From NCBI GenBank assembly GCA_017307955.1, contig JAFKFV010000018.1:62001-126000 (forward strand): 64,000 nucleotides of DNA. Direction: 5' to 3'. A model generated the notes under the pieces. That model was not told the origin of the DNA. It was given only the letters and a program-made list of their open reading frames with translations, and ran no database searches. Shown here piece by piece: positions 53,507-63,586 of this stretch. Each line of letters opens with the position of its first letter. The stretch's first letter is position 1. Source of the stretch: Allobosea sp. (GTDB taxonomy: Bacteria; Pseudomonadota; Alphaproteobacteria; Rhizobiales; Kaistiaceae). The translations under genes were made by a program, and so were the position numbers.

Positions 53507-55852
53507 TCAGAACTGCGTGCCAGCGCTGAAGCGGAACATCTGCGTCTGGTCGAAGTCCGCCTTGGTGAGCCACTGGCCGAAGTCGCCGCGCAGCGGACCG
53601 AAGGGCGAATTCCAGATGATCGAGACGCCGACCGAGGTGCGGAGCATCGAGCTGTCCTCGATGTCGAGATTGTCGAGGCCGTCATAGCCGAACAGCGTGC
53701 CGGCATCGGCGAAGACCGCGCCGCGCAGACCGAACTCCTCGGGAAGGACCGGCAGCGGGAATTGCACCTCGAGCGAGGCGTTGTAGTAGGTCGTGCCGCC
53801 GATGGCGTAGGTGTCCTCGACGCCGACATAGCGCGGGCCGTAGCCGTAGGAGGCGAAGCCGCGAACCGTCTCGCCACCGCGGTAGAAGTTGTCCAGCACC
53901 TGGACCGGCTCACCGCCGAGGCTGGTGATGTTGCCGGCCGCGGCGCGGACGAGGCCCACCACGTCCGAGTCCGGCAGGATCTCCTTGTAGTAGCGCGCAT
54001 CGGCCTGGGTGCGGACGAACTGGCCGTCGCCGCCGACACCGGCGAAGTCCTGGCTGAGGCGCAGGAACGTGCCGTTGCGCGGGGTCTGGTAGTTGTCGAT
54101 CGTCGAATAGGTCAGCACGTAACCGACGGACGAGTTGATCCAGCTACCCTGCGGATAGAGCTCGGCGAAGGCCGGCCAGTCGAGGATGTACTGGGAACCC
54201 CAGGACGTCACGTCGCGCTGGTAGAGCTTGTAGTTGAACTGGACGTCGAAGTCGTCGGTGATCGGCAGGCCCAGGCGAATCGTGCCACCGGCCGTGTTCA
54301 TGTTGTACGGACGGTAGTCGGTCTCCTGCGCCTGGTTGTACAGGACGTCGAAGCCGAGCGACATGCGGCGACCGAGGAAGAAGGGCTCGGTGAAGGCCAG
54401 GTTGAAGGTGCGGTCGCTCTGGCCACCGCCGATCGAGACCTTCAGATACTGGCCGCGGCCGAGGAAGTTCTTCTCGGTGAGCGCCACGGTGGCGATGAAG
54501 CCGCCGCCATTGTCCGTCGTGTAGCCGCCGCCGACCGAGAACGAACCGGTCGACTGGTCCTCGACATTGACCACGATGACCACGCGGTCAGGCGAGCTGC
54601 CGGGCTGGGTCGTGACATTGACGGTCTTGAAGTAGCCGAGATTCTTCAGCCGGCGCTCCGCCTGGTCGACGAGCACGCGGTTATAGGCGTCGCCTTCCGA
54701 AAGTTCGAACTCGCGGCGGATGACATAGTCGCGGGTGCGGGTGTTGCCGCGGATCTCGAGGCGCTCGACATAGAGACGCGGACCCTCGTCAACCAGATAG
54801 GTCAGGTTGATCGTGTGGTTCTCGTAGTCGCGGTCGCCGCGCGGACGGACCTGGGCGAAGGACTTGCCCGCCTCGAGCAGCGCCACGCTGACGGCCTCGG
54901 TCGACTTCTCGACCTGCGTCGCGTTGAAGATCTTGCCCGGCTTGGTCGTCACATAGCGCATCAGCGACGTGCCATCGACATCGGGGATCGAGGAGTCGAC
55001 CATCACGGTGCCGAAGCGGTAGCGCGCACCCTCGTCGAGGGTGATGGTGATCGTGTAGCGGTTCTTCGCCTCGTCGAACGCGACATCGGTGCCGACGATG
55101 CGGAAGTCGGCAAAGCCGTTGCGCATGTAGAAGCGGCGGATCAGCTCCTCGTCGGAATTGATCTTCGCGTCGTCGAACTGGTCGCGCTTCGACAGCCAGG
55201 AGGTGAAGTTCGTCTTCTTGATCGTCATGATGTTGCGCAGGCGACCCGACGAGAAGGTCTTGTTGCCCACGAAATTGATCGCCGAGATGCCGGTGCGCGT
55301 CCCCTCGTTGATCTTGAAGACGACGTCGGTGCGGCCGGTGTCGCGCGGGAACGTCTCGACGCTGACCTCGGCCTCGGCGCGGCCGTTGCGCTTGTAGAGC
55401 TCCTTGAGGCGCTCCACATCGCTCTGCAGCCTATCCTCGGAAAGGACGCCGCGCGGCTTGGTCTCGACGACCTGCGTCAGCATGTCGTCCTTGAGCTTCT
55501 TGTTGCCCTCGAACTTGACGCTGCCGACGATGTTGTTCTCGTTCACCGACACGACGAGCTGATTGCCGCGGCGGGCGATCTTCACGTCGGAGAAGAGGCC
55601 GGTCGCATAGAGCGCCTTCACCGAGGCGTTGATGTCCTCGGAGGTGAAGTTCTTGCCCGGCTCGATGGTGATGTAGTTGCGGACGGTTTCAGAATCGATG
55701 CGGGAGCCACCCTGCACGACGATGCTGTTCACCACCTCGGCATGGGCAGCGGGGGCGCCAACCAGCGAGACCTGAAGCAGCAGCGCGAAGGCTGCGATCG
55801 CCAGATACGCGGCGCGGGCGCCCTTCCGGGTGAAAGCCTTGAACAGATACAT
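53507..55852 (-). CDS. bamA: Outer membrane protein assembly factor BamA
   Basis: 781 residues from ATG 55852. Signal peptide to about residue 37 (ending APAAHAE), five POTRA domains (about 40-420), and a 16-strand beta-barrel (about 440-781) ending in the expected aromatic F, here G-T-Q-F. Folds outer-membrane proteins. The barrel shows the family V-R-G-F motif (TVRGFASYGYGPR). skp is not found next to it, as is usual in this order. Confidence 0.95.
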   Translation of the reverse strand: MYLFKAFTRKGARAAYLAIAAFALLLQVSLVGAPAAHAEVVNSIVVQGGSRIDSETVRNYITIEPGKNFTSEDINASVKALYATGLFSDVKIARRGNQLVVSVNENNIVGSVKFEGNKKLKDDMLTQVVETKPRGVLSEDRLQSDVERLKELYKRNGRAEAEVSVETFPRDTGRTDVVFKINEGTRTGISAINFVGNKTFSSGRLRNIMTIKKTNFTSWLSKRDQFDDAKINSDEELIRRFYMRNGFADFRIVGTDVAFDEAKNRYTITITLDEGARYRFGTVMVDSSIPDVDGTSLMRYVTTKPGKIFNATQVEKSTEAVSVALLEAGKSFAQVRPRGDRDYENHTINLTYLVDEGPRLYVERLEIRGNTRTRDYVIRREFELSEGDAYNRVLVDQAERRLKNLGYFKTVNVTTQPGSSPDRVVIVVNVEDQSTGSFSVGGGYTTDNGGGFIATVALTEKNFLGRGQYLKVSIGGGQSDRTFNLAFTEPFFLGRRMSLGFDVLYNQAQETDYRPYNMNTAGGTIRLGLPITDDFDVQFNYKLYQRDVTSWGSQYILDWPAFAELYPQGSWINSSVGYVLTYSTIDNYQTPRNGTFLRLSQDFAGVGGDGQFVRTQADARYYKEILPDSDVVGLVRAAAGNITSLGGEPVQVLDNFYRGGETVRGFASYGYGPRYVGVEDTYAIGGTTYYNASLEVQFPLPVLPEEFGLRGAVFADAGTLFGYDGLDNLDIEDSSMLRTSVGVSIIWNSPFGPLRGDFGQWLTKADFDQTQMFRFSAGTQF

Positions 55853-56056
55853 TGGGTTCAAACGCCCTTTTCGATTCCGACTTTCCAGCCTCAATCGGGG
55901 GCCGAAGACCCCTCGAGACTGAACCACTCTCAAAGTTTGTGGCAGGCTTTGACCCCAATCGCAAGCCGAGGGTCAGAGTGCCACGGGAGAATTTAATCGT
56001 CCGTTGCTGGCCTGCCACGCAGGCTGCTGCGACGCACAATCATCGACCCTGCCGGC

Positions 56057-57196
56057 TCAGATGAGGCGCCAGATGTCGTTAAAGGTGGTGAACAACATCA
56101 GCATGACGATCGCCGCGAGGCCGATCCTGAAGCCGAAATCCTGCACCTTCGGGCTCAGCGGACGGCCGCGCACGGCCTCGACGAGATAGAAGAGCAGGTG
56201 TCCGCCATCGAGCATCGGCACCGGAAAGAGATTGAGCAGCCCGATGCTGACCGAGAGAATGGCGGCGAGATTGACGAGCGCCACGAAGCCGAGCGTCGCC
56301 ACCTGGCCCGAGACCTGCGCGACGCGGATCGGCCCGCCGAGTTCGTCCGTCGATTCGCGCCCTGCGAAGAGGCCGCCGATATAGGCGAAGGTGCGGTCGA
56401 CGACCATCCAGGTCTCTTCGGCGCCCATCACGATGGCCTCAGGCAGCGAATAGCGCTCGACGGTCACGTTGCCGCCGGACGTGTCGCGCGAAAGACCGAG
56501 CTGGCCGATGCGATGGATGTTGCCGAAGCGGTCTGTGACTTCGCGGCGCTCCGGCGTCGCCTCCAGCGTCACGGGCGCGCCGTCGCGCTCGACGACGATG
56601 GTCAGCGGCCGGTCGGCGCTGGTCGAGACGATGCGCTGCAGGTCGTTGAAGGTCTCGATCCGGCTGCCGTCTATGGTGCGGATGAGGTCACCCGGCCGGA
56701 AGCCGGCCTTCTCGGCGACGCTGCCGGCGACGACCTGGTCGACGCGGGCCGTCGTGACCTCGCGGCCATAAAGCGTGAAGATTGCGGCGAAGATGGCGAT
56801 GGCGAGGATGAAATTGGCGATCGGTCCGGCGGCGACGATCGCGGCGCGCTGCCAGACGGACTTGCCGAAGAAGGTGGTGCTTCGCTCCTCTTCGGTCAGC
56901 GCGTCGAGCGCCGCGCGGTCCGGCGTCGATGCGGCATCCTCGTCGCCGAAGAAGCGGACATAGCCGCCGAGCGGAATCGCGGAGAGCTTCCAGCGCGTGC
57001 CATGGCGGTCGTCGAAGCCGAAGAGTTCCGGGCCGAAGCCGATCGAGAAGGCCTTGACGCGCACGCCGCACCAGCGCGCGACGAGGAAATGGCCGAGCTC
57101 ATGGACGAAGACGACTGTGGTGAGAACGAAGAGGAAGGGAATGAGGTAGCCGAGCGCTCCCGTTCCGAAATGCCCGATCTGGCCGAGTGATTCCAT
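56057..57196 (-). CDS. rseP: Site-2 intramembrane metalloprotease RseP
   Basis: 379 residues. First helix contains the zinc motif HELGH (VFVHELGHFLVARWCGV); the second ligand motif is LDGGH in FPVPMLDGGHLLFYLVEA. A single PDZ domain is visible (about 127-210, EKAGFRPGDLIRTIDG), against two in E. coli. Cleaves membrane-spanning anti-sigma factors and signal-peptide remnants. A 203-base gap separates it from bamA. Confidence 0.94.
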   Translation of the reverse strand: MESLGQIGHFGTGALGYLIPFLFVLTTVVFVHELGHFLVARWCGVRVKAFSIGFGPELFGFDDRHGTRWKLSAIPLGGYVRFFGDEDAASTPDRAALDALTEEERSTTFFGKSVWQRAAIVAAGPIANFILAIAIFAAIFTLYGREVTTARVDQVVAGSVAEKAGFRPGDLIRTIDGSRIETFNDLQRIVSTSADRPLTIVVERDGAPVTLEATPERREVTDRFGNIHRIGQLGLSRDTSGGNVTVERYSLPEAIVMGAEETWMVVDRTFAYIGGLFAGRESTDELGGPIRVAQVSGQVATLGFVALVNLAAILSVSIGLLNLFPVPMLDGGHLLFYLVEAVRGRPLSPKVQDFGFRIGLAAIVMLMLFTTFNDIWRLI

Positions 57197-57235
57197 CCGC
57201 CTTCCGTCCTTCTCCGCTCGGGCCTCAGCCCGTCC

Positions 57236-58453
57236 TCAGGCGCCGCGCTCGCCGATCATCGCGCGGGCCACGCGCCGCGCCTCGCCATCGACCGCGAGCG
57301 CCGCCGTCACCGAATCGATCGCCGGCAGATGGCTCCCGCTCGCCAGCCGGTCGAGCGTCTCGGCGACGCTTGCCGCGATGTCGAGGAAGCCGATCTCGCC
57401 CTTCAGGAAGGCGTCGACCGCGACCTCGTTGGCGGCGTTCAGAATATTGGTCGCCCGGTCGCCGCCCGACAAGGCGCTTCGTGCGAGCGCCAATGCGGGA
57501 AAGCGCTCCAAATCCGGCTTTTCAAAGGTGAGCGTGCCGATCTGGACGAGATCGAAGGGTTTCGTCTCGGTCGCATAGCGGCGCGGCCAGGCCAGGCAAT
57601 GGGAAATCGGGATGCGCATGTCGGCGGCGCCGAGCTGCGCCAGCACCGACCCGTCGGCATAGGTGATCCAGCCATGGACGACCGATTGCGGATGCACGAC
57701 GACCTCGAGCCGGTCGCCATCGAGCCCGAAGAGATGATGCGCCTCGATGACCTCGAGGCCCTTGTTCATCATCGTCGCCGAATCGATGGTGATCTTGGGG
57801 CCCATCGACCAGCGCGGATGGTTGAGCGCCTCGGCGACGCTGGCGCGCTGCATCGCCTCGCGCGTCCAGGAGCGGAACGGCCCGCCCGACGCGGTGATCG
57901 TGATGCTCTTCACGGCCGGCATGTTCTCGGCCTCGAGCGCCTGGAAGATGGCGTTGTGCTCGGAATCGACGGGGAGCACATGCACGCCCGCCGCCTCGGC
58001 GCGGCCGAGGAACAGCGAGCCGGCGCAGACGAGGCATTCCTTGTTGGCGAGCGCAATGTCGGAGCCGGCCTCGATCGCCGCCATGGTCGGCGCGAGCCCG
58101 GCGGCGCCGACGATGGCCGCGACGACGAGATCGACCGGCCGCGCCGCCGCCTCGATGACGGCGGCCTCGCCCGCGGCGGCGGCGATGCCGGTGCCGGCGA
58201 GCGCCTCGACCAGCGCATCGTAGCAGGCGGGATCGGCCACGACCGCGATGCGCGCCTTGAGGCGGATGGCGAGCTCGGCAAGCTCGGCGGCGCGCGTGCC
58301 GGCGGTCACCGCCTCGACCTCGAAGTCGCCTGGACGGCCGAGAATGACGTCCACCGTGCTGGCGCCGACCGAGCCGGTGGCGCCGAGGATCGAGATGCGG
58401 CGCGGCGCATCGCCGGTCCGCGCCGGACGCGTCAGGGAAACGGGACTCTTCAC
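57236..58453 (-). CDS. dxr: 1-deoxy-D-xylulose 5-phosphate reductoisomerase
   Basis: 405 residues. First committed MEP-pathway step for isoprenoids. NADPH motif LGATGSVGASTVDVI, metal ligands in PVDSEHNAIFQAL and ASGGPFRSW, and HPRWSMGPKITIDSATMMNKGLEVIEAHHLF are typical. The start is GTG at 58453, sharing GTGA with the end of cdsA; it is the codon that fits the family N-terminus. Target of fosmidomycin. Confidence 0.95.
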   Translation of the reverse strand: MKSPVSLTRPARTGDAPRRISILGATGSVGASTVDVILGRPGDFEVEAVTAGTRAAELAELAIRLKARIAVVADPACYDALVEALAGTGIAAAAGEAAVIEAAARPVDLVVAAIVGAAGLAPTMAAIEAGSDIALANKECLVCAGSLFLGRAEAAGVHVLPVDSEHNAIFQALEAENMPAVKSITITASGGPFRSWTREAMQRASVAEALNHPRWSMGPKITIDSATMMNKGLEVIEAHHLFGLDGDRLEVVVHPQSVVHGWITYADGSVLAQLGAADMRIPISHCLAWPRRYATETKPFDLVQIGTLTFEKPDLERFPALALARSALSGGDRATNILNAANEVAVDAFLKGEIGFLDIAASVAETLDRLASGSHLPAIDSVTAALAVDGEARRVARAMIGERGA

Positions 58454-59306
58454 CAGATCAGGACTCCGGCAGCGATCGCATCGCCACCGCCATGCAGCCA
58501 GCCGACGAAAAGCGCAAGCGCGCCGGCGAAGACGAGGCCGTCGACGCGGTCCATCATGCCGCCATGGCCGGGGATGATGCCGCTCGAATCCTTCTTGGCG
58601 AAGCGGCGCTTCACGGCGGATTCGAAGAGATCGCCCGCCTGGCTCGCCATCGAGAGCGCGACGAGCAGCAGGGCGAGGCCGAAGGACAGCGGAACGCCGA
58701 ACAGCGACGCCGCGACGAGGCCCGATGCGACACCGCCGATGAGGCCGCCGATCGAGCCCGACCAGGTCTTCTTCGGCGAGATGCGCGGCCAGAGCTTCGG
58801 TCCGCCGATCGATCGTCCGGCGAAGAAGGCGAAGCTGTCGGTCGCCCAGACGACGACCAGGAGCACGATCAGCGCCGCGAGGCCGAGTTCGGCATCGGCG
58901 CGGATCGCCGGCATCGGGATCGCGAGGGCGGCGGCATAAAGCGATCCGGCCGTCAGCCAGCCCGAGCGCGACAGGGCGAGGACGCCGACGAGGCCCGCGA
59001 GCGCCACGACGCAGCCGGCCGCTGCACCCGCCGACCCCGCGATCAGCCCGGCGAGCCCGGCGAAGACCGCGCCGGTGACGACCGCCGGCGTGCGCGGCAC
59101 CAGCGTCGGCGAACAATCGACGACGAGCGCCCATTCGCAGAAGACGACCGTCGCGCCGATCGCAACGAGGCCATAAGTGGGCCAGGAGCCGAACCAGGCG
59201 CAGGCGAGCGCCAGCGGCAGCAGCACGGCCGAGGATGCGATGCGCACGCCGAGATCGGCGTTGCGGCGCGCCGGTGGCTTTTCCTTTTCCCGCCCGTCGA
59301 GCTCGC

Positions 59307-59310
<4 letters not shown>
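58450..59310 (-). CDS. cdsA: Phosphatidate cytidylyltransferase
   Basis: 286 residues, about eight membrane helices. Makes CDP-diacylglycerol for all phospholipids. The CDS signature S-x-K-R-x4-K-D-x-S-G-x-x-P-G-H-G-G-x-x-D-R is visible at about 230-255. TTG start, four-base overlap (TTGA) with the uppS stop; tail coupled to dxr. Confidence 0.95.
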
Positions 59311-60089
<779 letters not shown>

Positions 60090-60106
60090 GGCGTCGCCGG
60101 GGTTGG

Positions 60107-60652
60107 TCAGACCTGCAGGATTTCCGCTTCCTTCGCGGCGAGCACCGAGTCGATCTCCGCGATCGTGTCGTCGGTCAGCTTCTGGATCTTCTCCGTCAGC
60201 CGCCGCGCCTCGTCCTCGCCGAGGCCGTCGGCCTCGCTCTTCTTCAGGCTGTCCATGCCGTCGCGCCGCACATGGCGAACCGCCACGCGCGCGCCCTCGG
60301 CATATTTATGGGCGGCCTTCACGAATTCCTTGCGCCGGTCGGCATTGAGCTCGGGGATCGGGATGCGGAACACCGCGCCTTCGACGATCGGGTTGAGCCC
60401 GAGGCTCGACTCGCGGATCGCCTTCTCGACGGCCTGAGCGGTGCCACGGTCCCAGACCGTGACGGTGATCAGCCGCGGCTCGGGCACGTTGATCGTCGCG
60501 AGCTGGTTGATCGGCATCACCGATCCATAGACGTTGACGGTGATGGGATCGAGCATGGTGGACGAAGCGCGGCCGGTGCGCAGACCCGAAAGGTCCGACT
60601 TGAACGCGGTGATGGCGCCCTGCATGCGGCGGCTCAGATCGTCGAAGTTCAT
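60107..60652 (-). CDS. frr: Ribosome recycling factor
   Basis: 181 residues. Helps EF-G split post-termination ribosomes. [20 protein letters not shown] and [37 protein letters not shown] are the conserved pieces. AGAGGACG before the ATG. Slightly short at the N-terminus compared with about 185. Confidence 0.97.
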   Translation of the reverse strand: MNFDDLSRRMQGAITAFKSDLSGLRTGRASSTMLDPITVNVYGSVMPINQLATINVPEPRLITVTVWDRGTAQAVEKAIRESSLGLNPIVEGAVFRIPIPELNADRRKEFVKAAHKYAEGARVAVRHVRRDGMDSLKKSEADGLGEDEARRLTEKIQKLTDDTIAEIDSVLAAKEAEILQV

Positions 60653-60700
60653 GACGTCCTCTTGTTCTTGGTGCCGGCGAGCATCCGCAGCAGGATGACG

Positions 60701-61423
60701 CTATTCATCAGAGACGATCGTGGCGCGACCTTGGCCACGCAGGACCTCGATGAAGCCGTTCGGCGACCGGATTGAAAACACGATTAGCGGAATATGGTTG
60801 TCGCGGGCAAGCGCCACGGCGGCGGCGTCCATGACCTGCAGCCCGCGCGACAGCACCTCGGCATGGGTTATGCGCTCGAAGCGCACCGCGTTCGGGTCCT
60901 TCTTCGGATCGGCCGAATAGACGCCATCGACATTGGTGCCCTTGAAGAGCGCGTCGCAGCCCATCTCGGCGGCGCGCAGCGCGGCGCCCGAATCGGTCGT
61001 GAAGAAGGGATTGCCGGTGCCGCCGGCGAACAGCACGACGCGGCCCCGCTTCAGCGCCCGCTCGGCGCGCTGCTGCGAGAAGCTCTCGCAGATCGTCGGC
61101 ATCGGCACCGCCGAGAAGATGCGCGAGGAGATGCCGCGGCGCTCGAAGGCCTCGTGCATGCCGATGCAGTTCATGACCGTCGCCAGCATGCCCATGTGGT
61201 CGCCGGCGACGCGGTTGCCGCCGGCCTTGGCGATGGTCATGCCGCGGAAGATGTTGCCGCCGCCGATGACGACGGCGACTTCGACGCCGAGTTCGACGGC
61301 CTGTCCGACCTCGCCCGCGATGCGGTCGACGACCGCTTCATCGATGCCGAAGGGCTGGGATCCCAGGAGGGCTTCGCCCGAAACTTTCAAGAGCACGCGT
61401 CGATACCGGGCGGGAGCCGCCAT
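60701..61423 (-). CDS. pyrH: UMP kinase
   Basis: 240 residues from ATG 61423 (GAGGA upstream). Amino-acid kinase fold: VLLKVSGEALLG, VIGGGNIFRG, GTGNPFFTTDSGAALRA and VDGVYSADPKKDPNA. Phosphorylates UMP to UDP. Between tsf and frr; a hairpin sits before it. Confidence 0.97.
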   Translation of the reverse strand: MAAPARYRRVLLKVSGEALLGSQPFGIDEAVVDRIAGEVGQAVELGVEVAVVIGGGNIFRGMTIAKAGGNRVAGDHMGMLATVMNCIGMHEAFERRGISSRIFSAVPMPTICESFSQQRAERALKRGRVVLFAGGTGNPFFTTDSGAALRAAEMGCDALFKGTNVDGVYSADPKKDPNAVRFERITHAEVLSRGLQVMDAAAVALARDNHIPLIVFSIRSPNGFIEVLRGQGRATIVSDE

Positions 61424-61467
61424 GCCGAGATCCTCGCTGTCGTGAATGGGCACGCTCCCGATACACG

Positions 61468-61497
61468 AAGGGCGCCGGGATGTCATCCGGCGCCCTT
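61468..61497 (-). terminator. Intercistronic hairpin between tsf and pyrH
   Basis: AAGGGCGCCGG (61468-61478), 8-base loop and CCGGCGCCCTT (61487-61497) make an 11-bp perfect stem; minus-strand flank TTCGTG is only weakly T-rich. Likely partial terminator reducing pyrH relative to tsf. Confidence 0.6.
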
Positions 61498-61532
61498 CGC
61501 TAATCCATCTTGGAAGCGCTTGTTTCCAGAAC

Positions 61533-62459
61533 TTATTTCGTTCCGGCCGCGGCCGCGACCTCGGCGGCGAAGTCGGTCTCTTCCTTCTCGACGCCATCGC
61601 CGAGACGGAACATCACGAACTCCGTCAGCTTGATCGGGGCGCCGACATCGGCCTCGGCCGCCTTCAGCGCCTTCTCGACGGTCAGGTCGGGATTGATCAC
61701 GAAGGCCTGCAGGAGGAGGACGACCTCCTCGTAATACTTGCGCACGCGGCCCTCGACCATCTTCTCGATGATCGCCTCGGGCTTCCCGGACTCGCGCGCC
61801 TGCTCGGCATAGACGGCGCGCTCGCGGGCGACGACGGCCGGATCGAGCGCATCGGTCGAGACCGAAAGCGGGCTCGTCGCGGCGATGTGCATCGCGATCT
61901 GGCGGCCGAGCGCGGCGAGCTTCTCCTTGTCGCCGGTCGACTCGAGCGCGACCAGCACGCCGATCTTGCCGAGGCCCGGAGCGGTCGCCGAGTGGACATA
62001 GGTCGCCACGACGCCGTCGCTGACGCCGATGGCGGCCGAGCGGCGGAGGTTCATGTTCTCGCCGATGGTGGCGACGGCCTCGGTGATCGTGTCCTTGACC
62101 GACTTCTCCGAACCCGGGAAGGCGGCGGCGGCAACGGCCTCGACCGAACCGTCCGTCTCGAGCGCCGCCTTGGCGACGTTGAGCACCAGCTGCTGGAACT
62201 CGGCATTGCGGGCGACGAAGTCGGTCTCCGAATTGAGCTCGACGACGACGGCGCGCGAACCCGACGAGGCGACGCCGACGAGGCCCTCGGACGCGACGCG
62301 GCCGGCCTTCTTGGCGGCCTTGGCGAGGCCCTTGGTGCGCAGCCAGTCGATCGCCGCCTCGATATCGCCGGCGGTCTCGGTCAGCGCGGCCTTGCAGTCC
62401 ATCATGCCCGCGCCGGTCTTCTCGCGCAGGTCCTTCACCATCGAAGCGGAAATCGTCAT
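61533..62459 (-). CDS. tsf: Elongation factor Ts
   Basis: 308 residues from ATG 62459. Guanine-nucleotide exchange factor of EF-Tu. [20 protein letters not shown], the TDFVARN motif region and the long C-terminal half are normal. GAGG upstream. Follows rpsB. Confidence 0.97.
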   Translation of the reverse strand: MTISASMVKDLREKTGAGMMDCKAALTETAGDIEAAIDWLRTKGLAKAAKKAGRVASEGLVGVASSGSRAVVVELNSETDFVARNAEFQQLVLNVAKAALETDGSVEAVAAAAFPGSEKSVKDTITEAVATIGENMNLRRSAAIGVSDGVVATYVHSATAPGLGKIGVLVALESTGDKEKLAALGRQIAMHIAATSPLSVSTDALDPAVVARERAVYAEQARESGKPEAIIEKMVEGRVRKYYEEVVLLLQAFVINPDLTVEKALKAAEADVGAPIKLTEFVMFRLGDGVEKEETDFAAEVAAAAGTK

Positions 62460-62493
62460 CGTCTGCCTCGTCAATCTCTTGTTTTCTAACGAA

Positions 62494-62518
62494 CAGCCGG
62501 GCGAAGGGCGCCCGGCTG
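62494..62518 (-). terminator. Intercistronic hairpin between rpsB and tsf
   Basis: CAGCCGGGCG (62494-62503), 5-base loop, CGCCCGGCTG (62509-62518): perfect 10-bp stem in the rpsB-tsf gap, with TTCGTTAG after it on the minus strand. An attenuator at this place is known from other bacteria. Confidence 0.6.
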
Positions 62519-62568
62519 CGTCGTTTGGATCGTCAGGGACGCCGCCTCGTCGGACGGCGCAGCTTGTG

Positions 62569-63345
62569 TCAGGCGGCCGCGACTTCGCCGGCTTCCTCGG
62601 GAAGAGCCTCTTCGTAGATCTCTTCCTGGGCGCCGAGGTCGAGACCGGCCGAGCCGGCGGCACGCGAGATGCCGTCGAGCGCGGCGCGGGCGATCAGGTC
62701 GCCATAGAGCGTCAGCGCACGGCCGGCGTCGTCATTGCCCGGAATCGGATAGGTGATGCCATCCGGGTCCGAATTGGAATCGATGATCGCCGCGACAGGA
62801 ATATGAAGGCGGCGCGCTTCCTGGATCGCGAGCGCTTCCTTGTTGGTGTCGATCACGAACAGGAGGTCGGGGATGCCGCCCATGTCCTTGATGCCGCCGA
62901 GCGCGTTCTCGAGCTTGTCGCGCTCGCGCGACAGCGTCAGGCGCTCCTTCTTCGTCAGGCCCTGCACGTCCGACGAGAGCAGTTCGTCGAGGTGGCGCAG
63001 GCGCTGGATCGAATGCGAGATCGTCTTCCAGTTGGTCAGCATGCCGCCGAGCCAGCGGGAATTGACATAATACTGCGCGCAGCGCTTGGCAGCGTCGGCC
63101 ACGGGATCCGAAGCCTGGCGCTTGGTGCCGACGAAGAGCACGCGGCCGCCGCCGGCCACCGTGTCGCTCACCGCCTGGAGGGCGCGATGCAGCAGCGGAA
63201 CCGTCTGGGCGAGGTCGATGATGTGGATGTTGTTGCGCACGCCATAGAGATACGGCGCCATCTTCGGGTTCCAGCGATGCTTCTGGTGGCCGAAATGGAC
63301 GCCCGCCTCGAGCAGCTGGCGCATGGAGTAATCAGGAAGAGCCAT
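62569..63345 (-). CDS. rpsB: 30S ribosomal protein S2
   Basis: 258 residues. [26 protein letters not shown] and [38 protein letters not shown] are diagnostic. The acidic C-terminal tail ([18 protein letters not shown]) is typical of alphaproteobacteria. First gene of the long minus-strand cluster; a good promoter lies 120 bases upstream. Confidence 0.98.
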   Translation of the reverse strand: MALPDYSMRQLLEAGVHFGHQKHRWNPKMAPYLYGVRNNIHIIDLAQTVPLLHRALQAVSDTVAGGGRVLFVGTKRQASDPVADAAKRCAQYYVNSRWLGGMLTNWKTISHSIQRLRHLDELLSSDVQGLTKKERLTLSRERDKLENALGGIKDMGGIPDLLFVIDTNKEALAIQEARRLHIPVAAIIDSNSDPDGITYPIPGNDDAGRALTLYGDLIARAALDGISRAAGSAGLDLGAQEEIYEEALPEEAGEVAAA

Positions 63346-63467
63346 CTAAACTGTATCCTTCACCGGTTGAACCTCCGTGGGGAAAGCCAATCCTCGATCG
63401 GCACCGGTGGGTTCCGACAAACGCCATAGCGCCGCCGGAGCCCGAGCCCCACGTGTGGAATGCGCGC

Positions 63468-63496
63468 CTTATAGGCGGCGAAGAGGAGAAACGCAA
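63468..63496 (-). promoter_or_regulatory. Promoter of rpsB
   Basis: TTGCGT (63491-63496), 17-base spacer, TATAAG (63468-63473) on the minus strand. It gives a leader of about 115 nt, long enough for an S2-autoregulatory structure; repeated ACCGGT motifs at 63361-63408 could pair with each other. Confidence 0.75.
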
Positions 63497-63586
63497 GCGA
63501 TCCGCCGGGTCTGGACGCCGGCCGCACCGCATGCGAAGCGCTGATATGGCGTCGGCCAGGTTTCCGCGCAAGCTTCGGGAGGGCGC

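Noticed and set aside
53762..55996. 744-codon plus-strand open frame across bamA
   Set aside because: Antisense to an intact BamA; product lacks any recognisable domain.
57236..59134. A single long protein spanning dxr and part of cdsA
   Set aside because: The extension upstream of the GTG at 58453 reads cdsA in another frame as an Arg-rich peptide; two separate genes explain the motifs.
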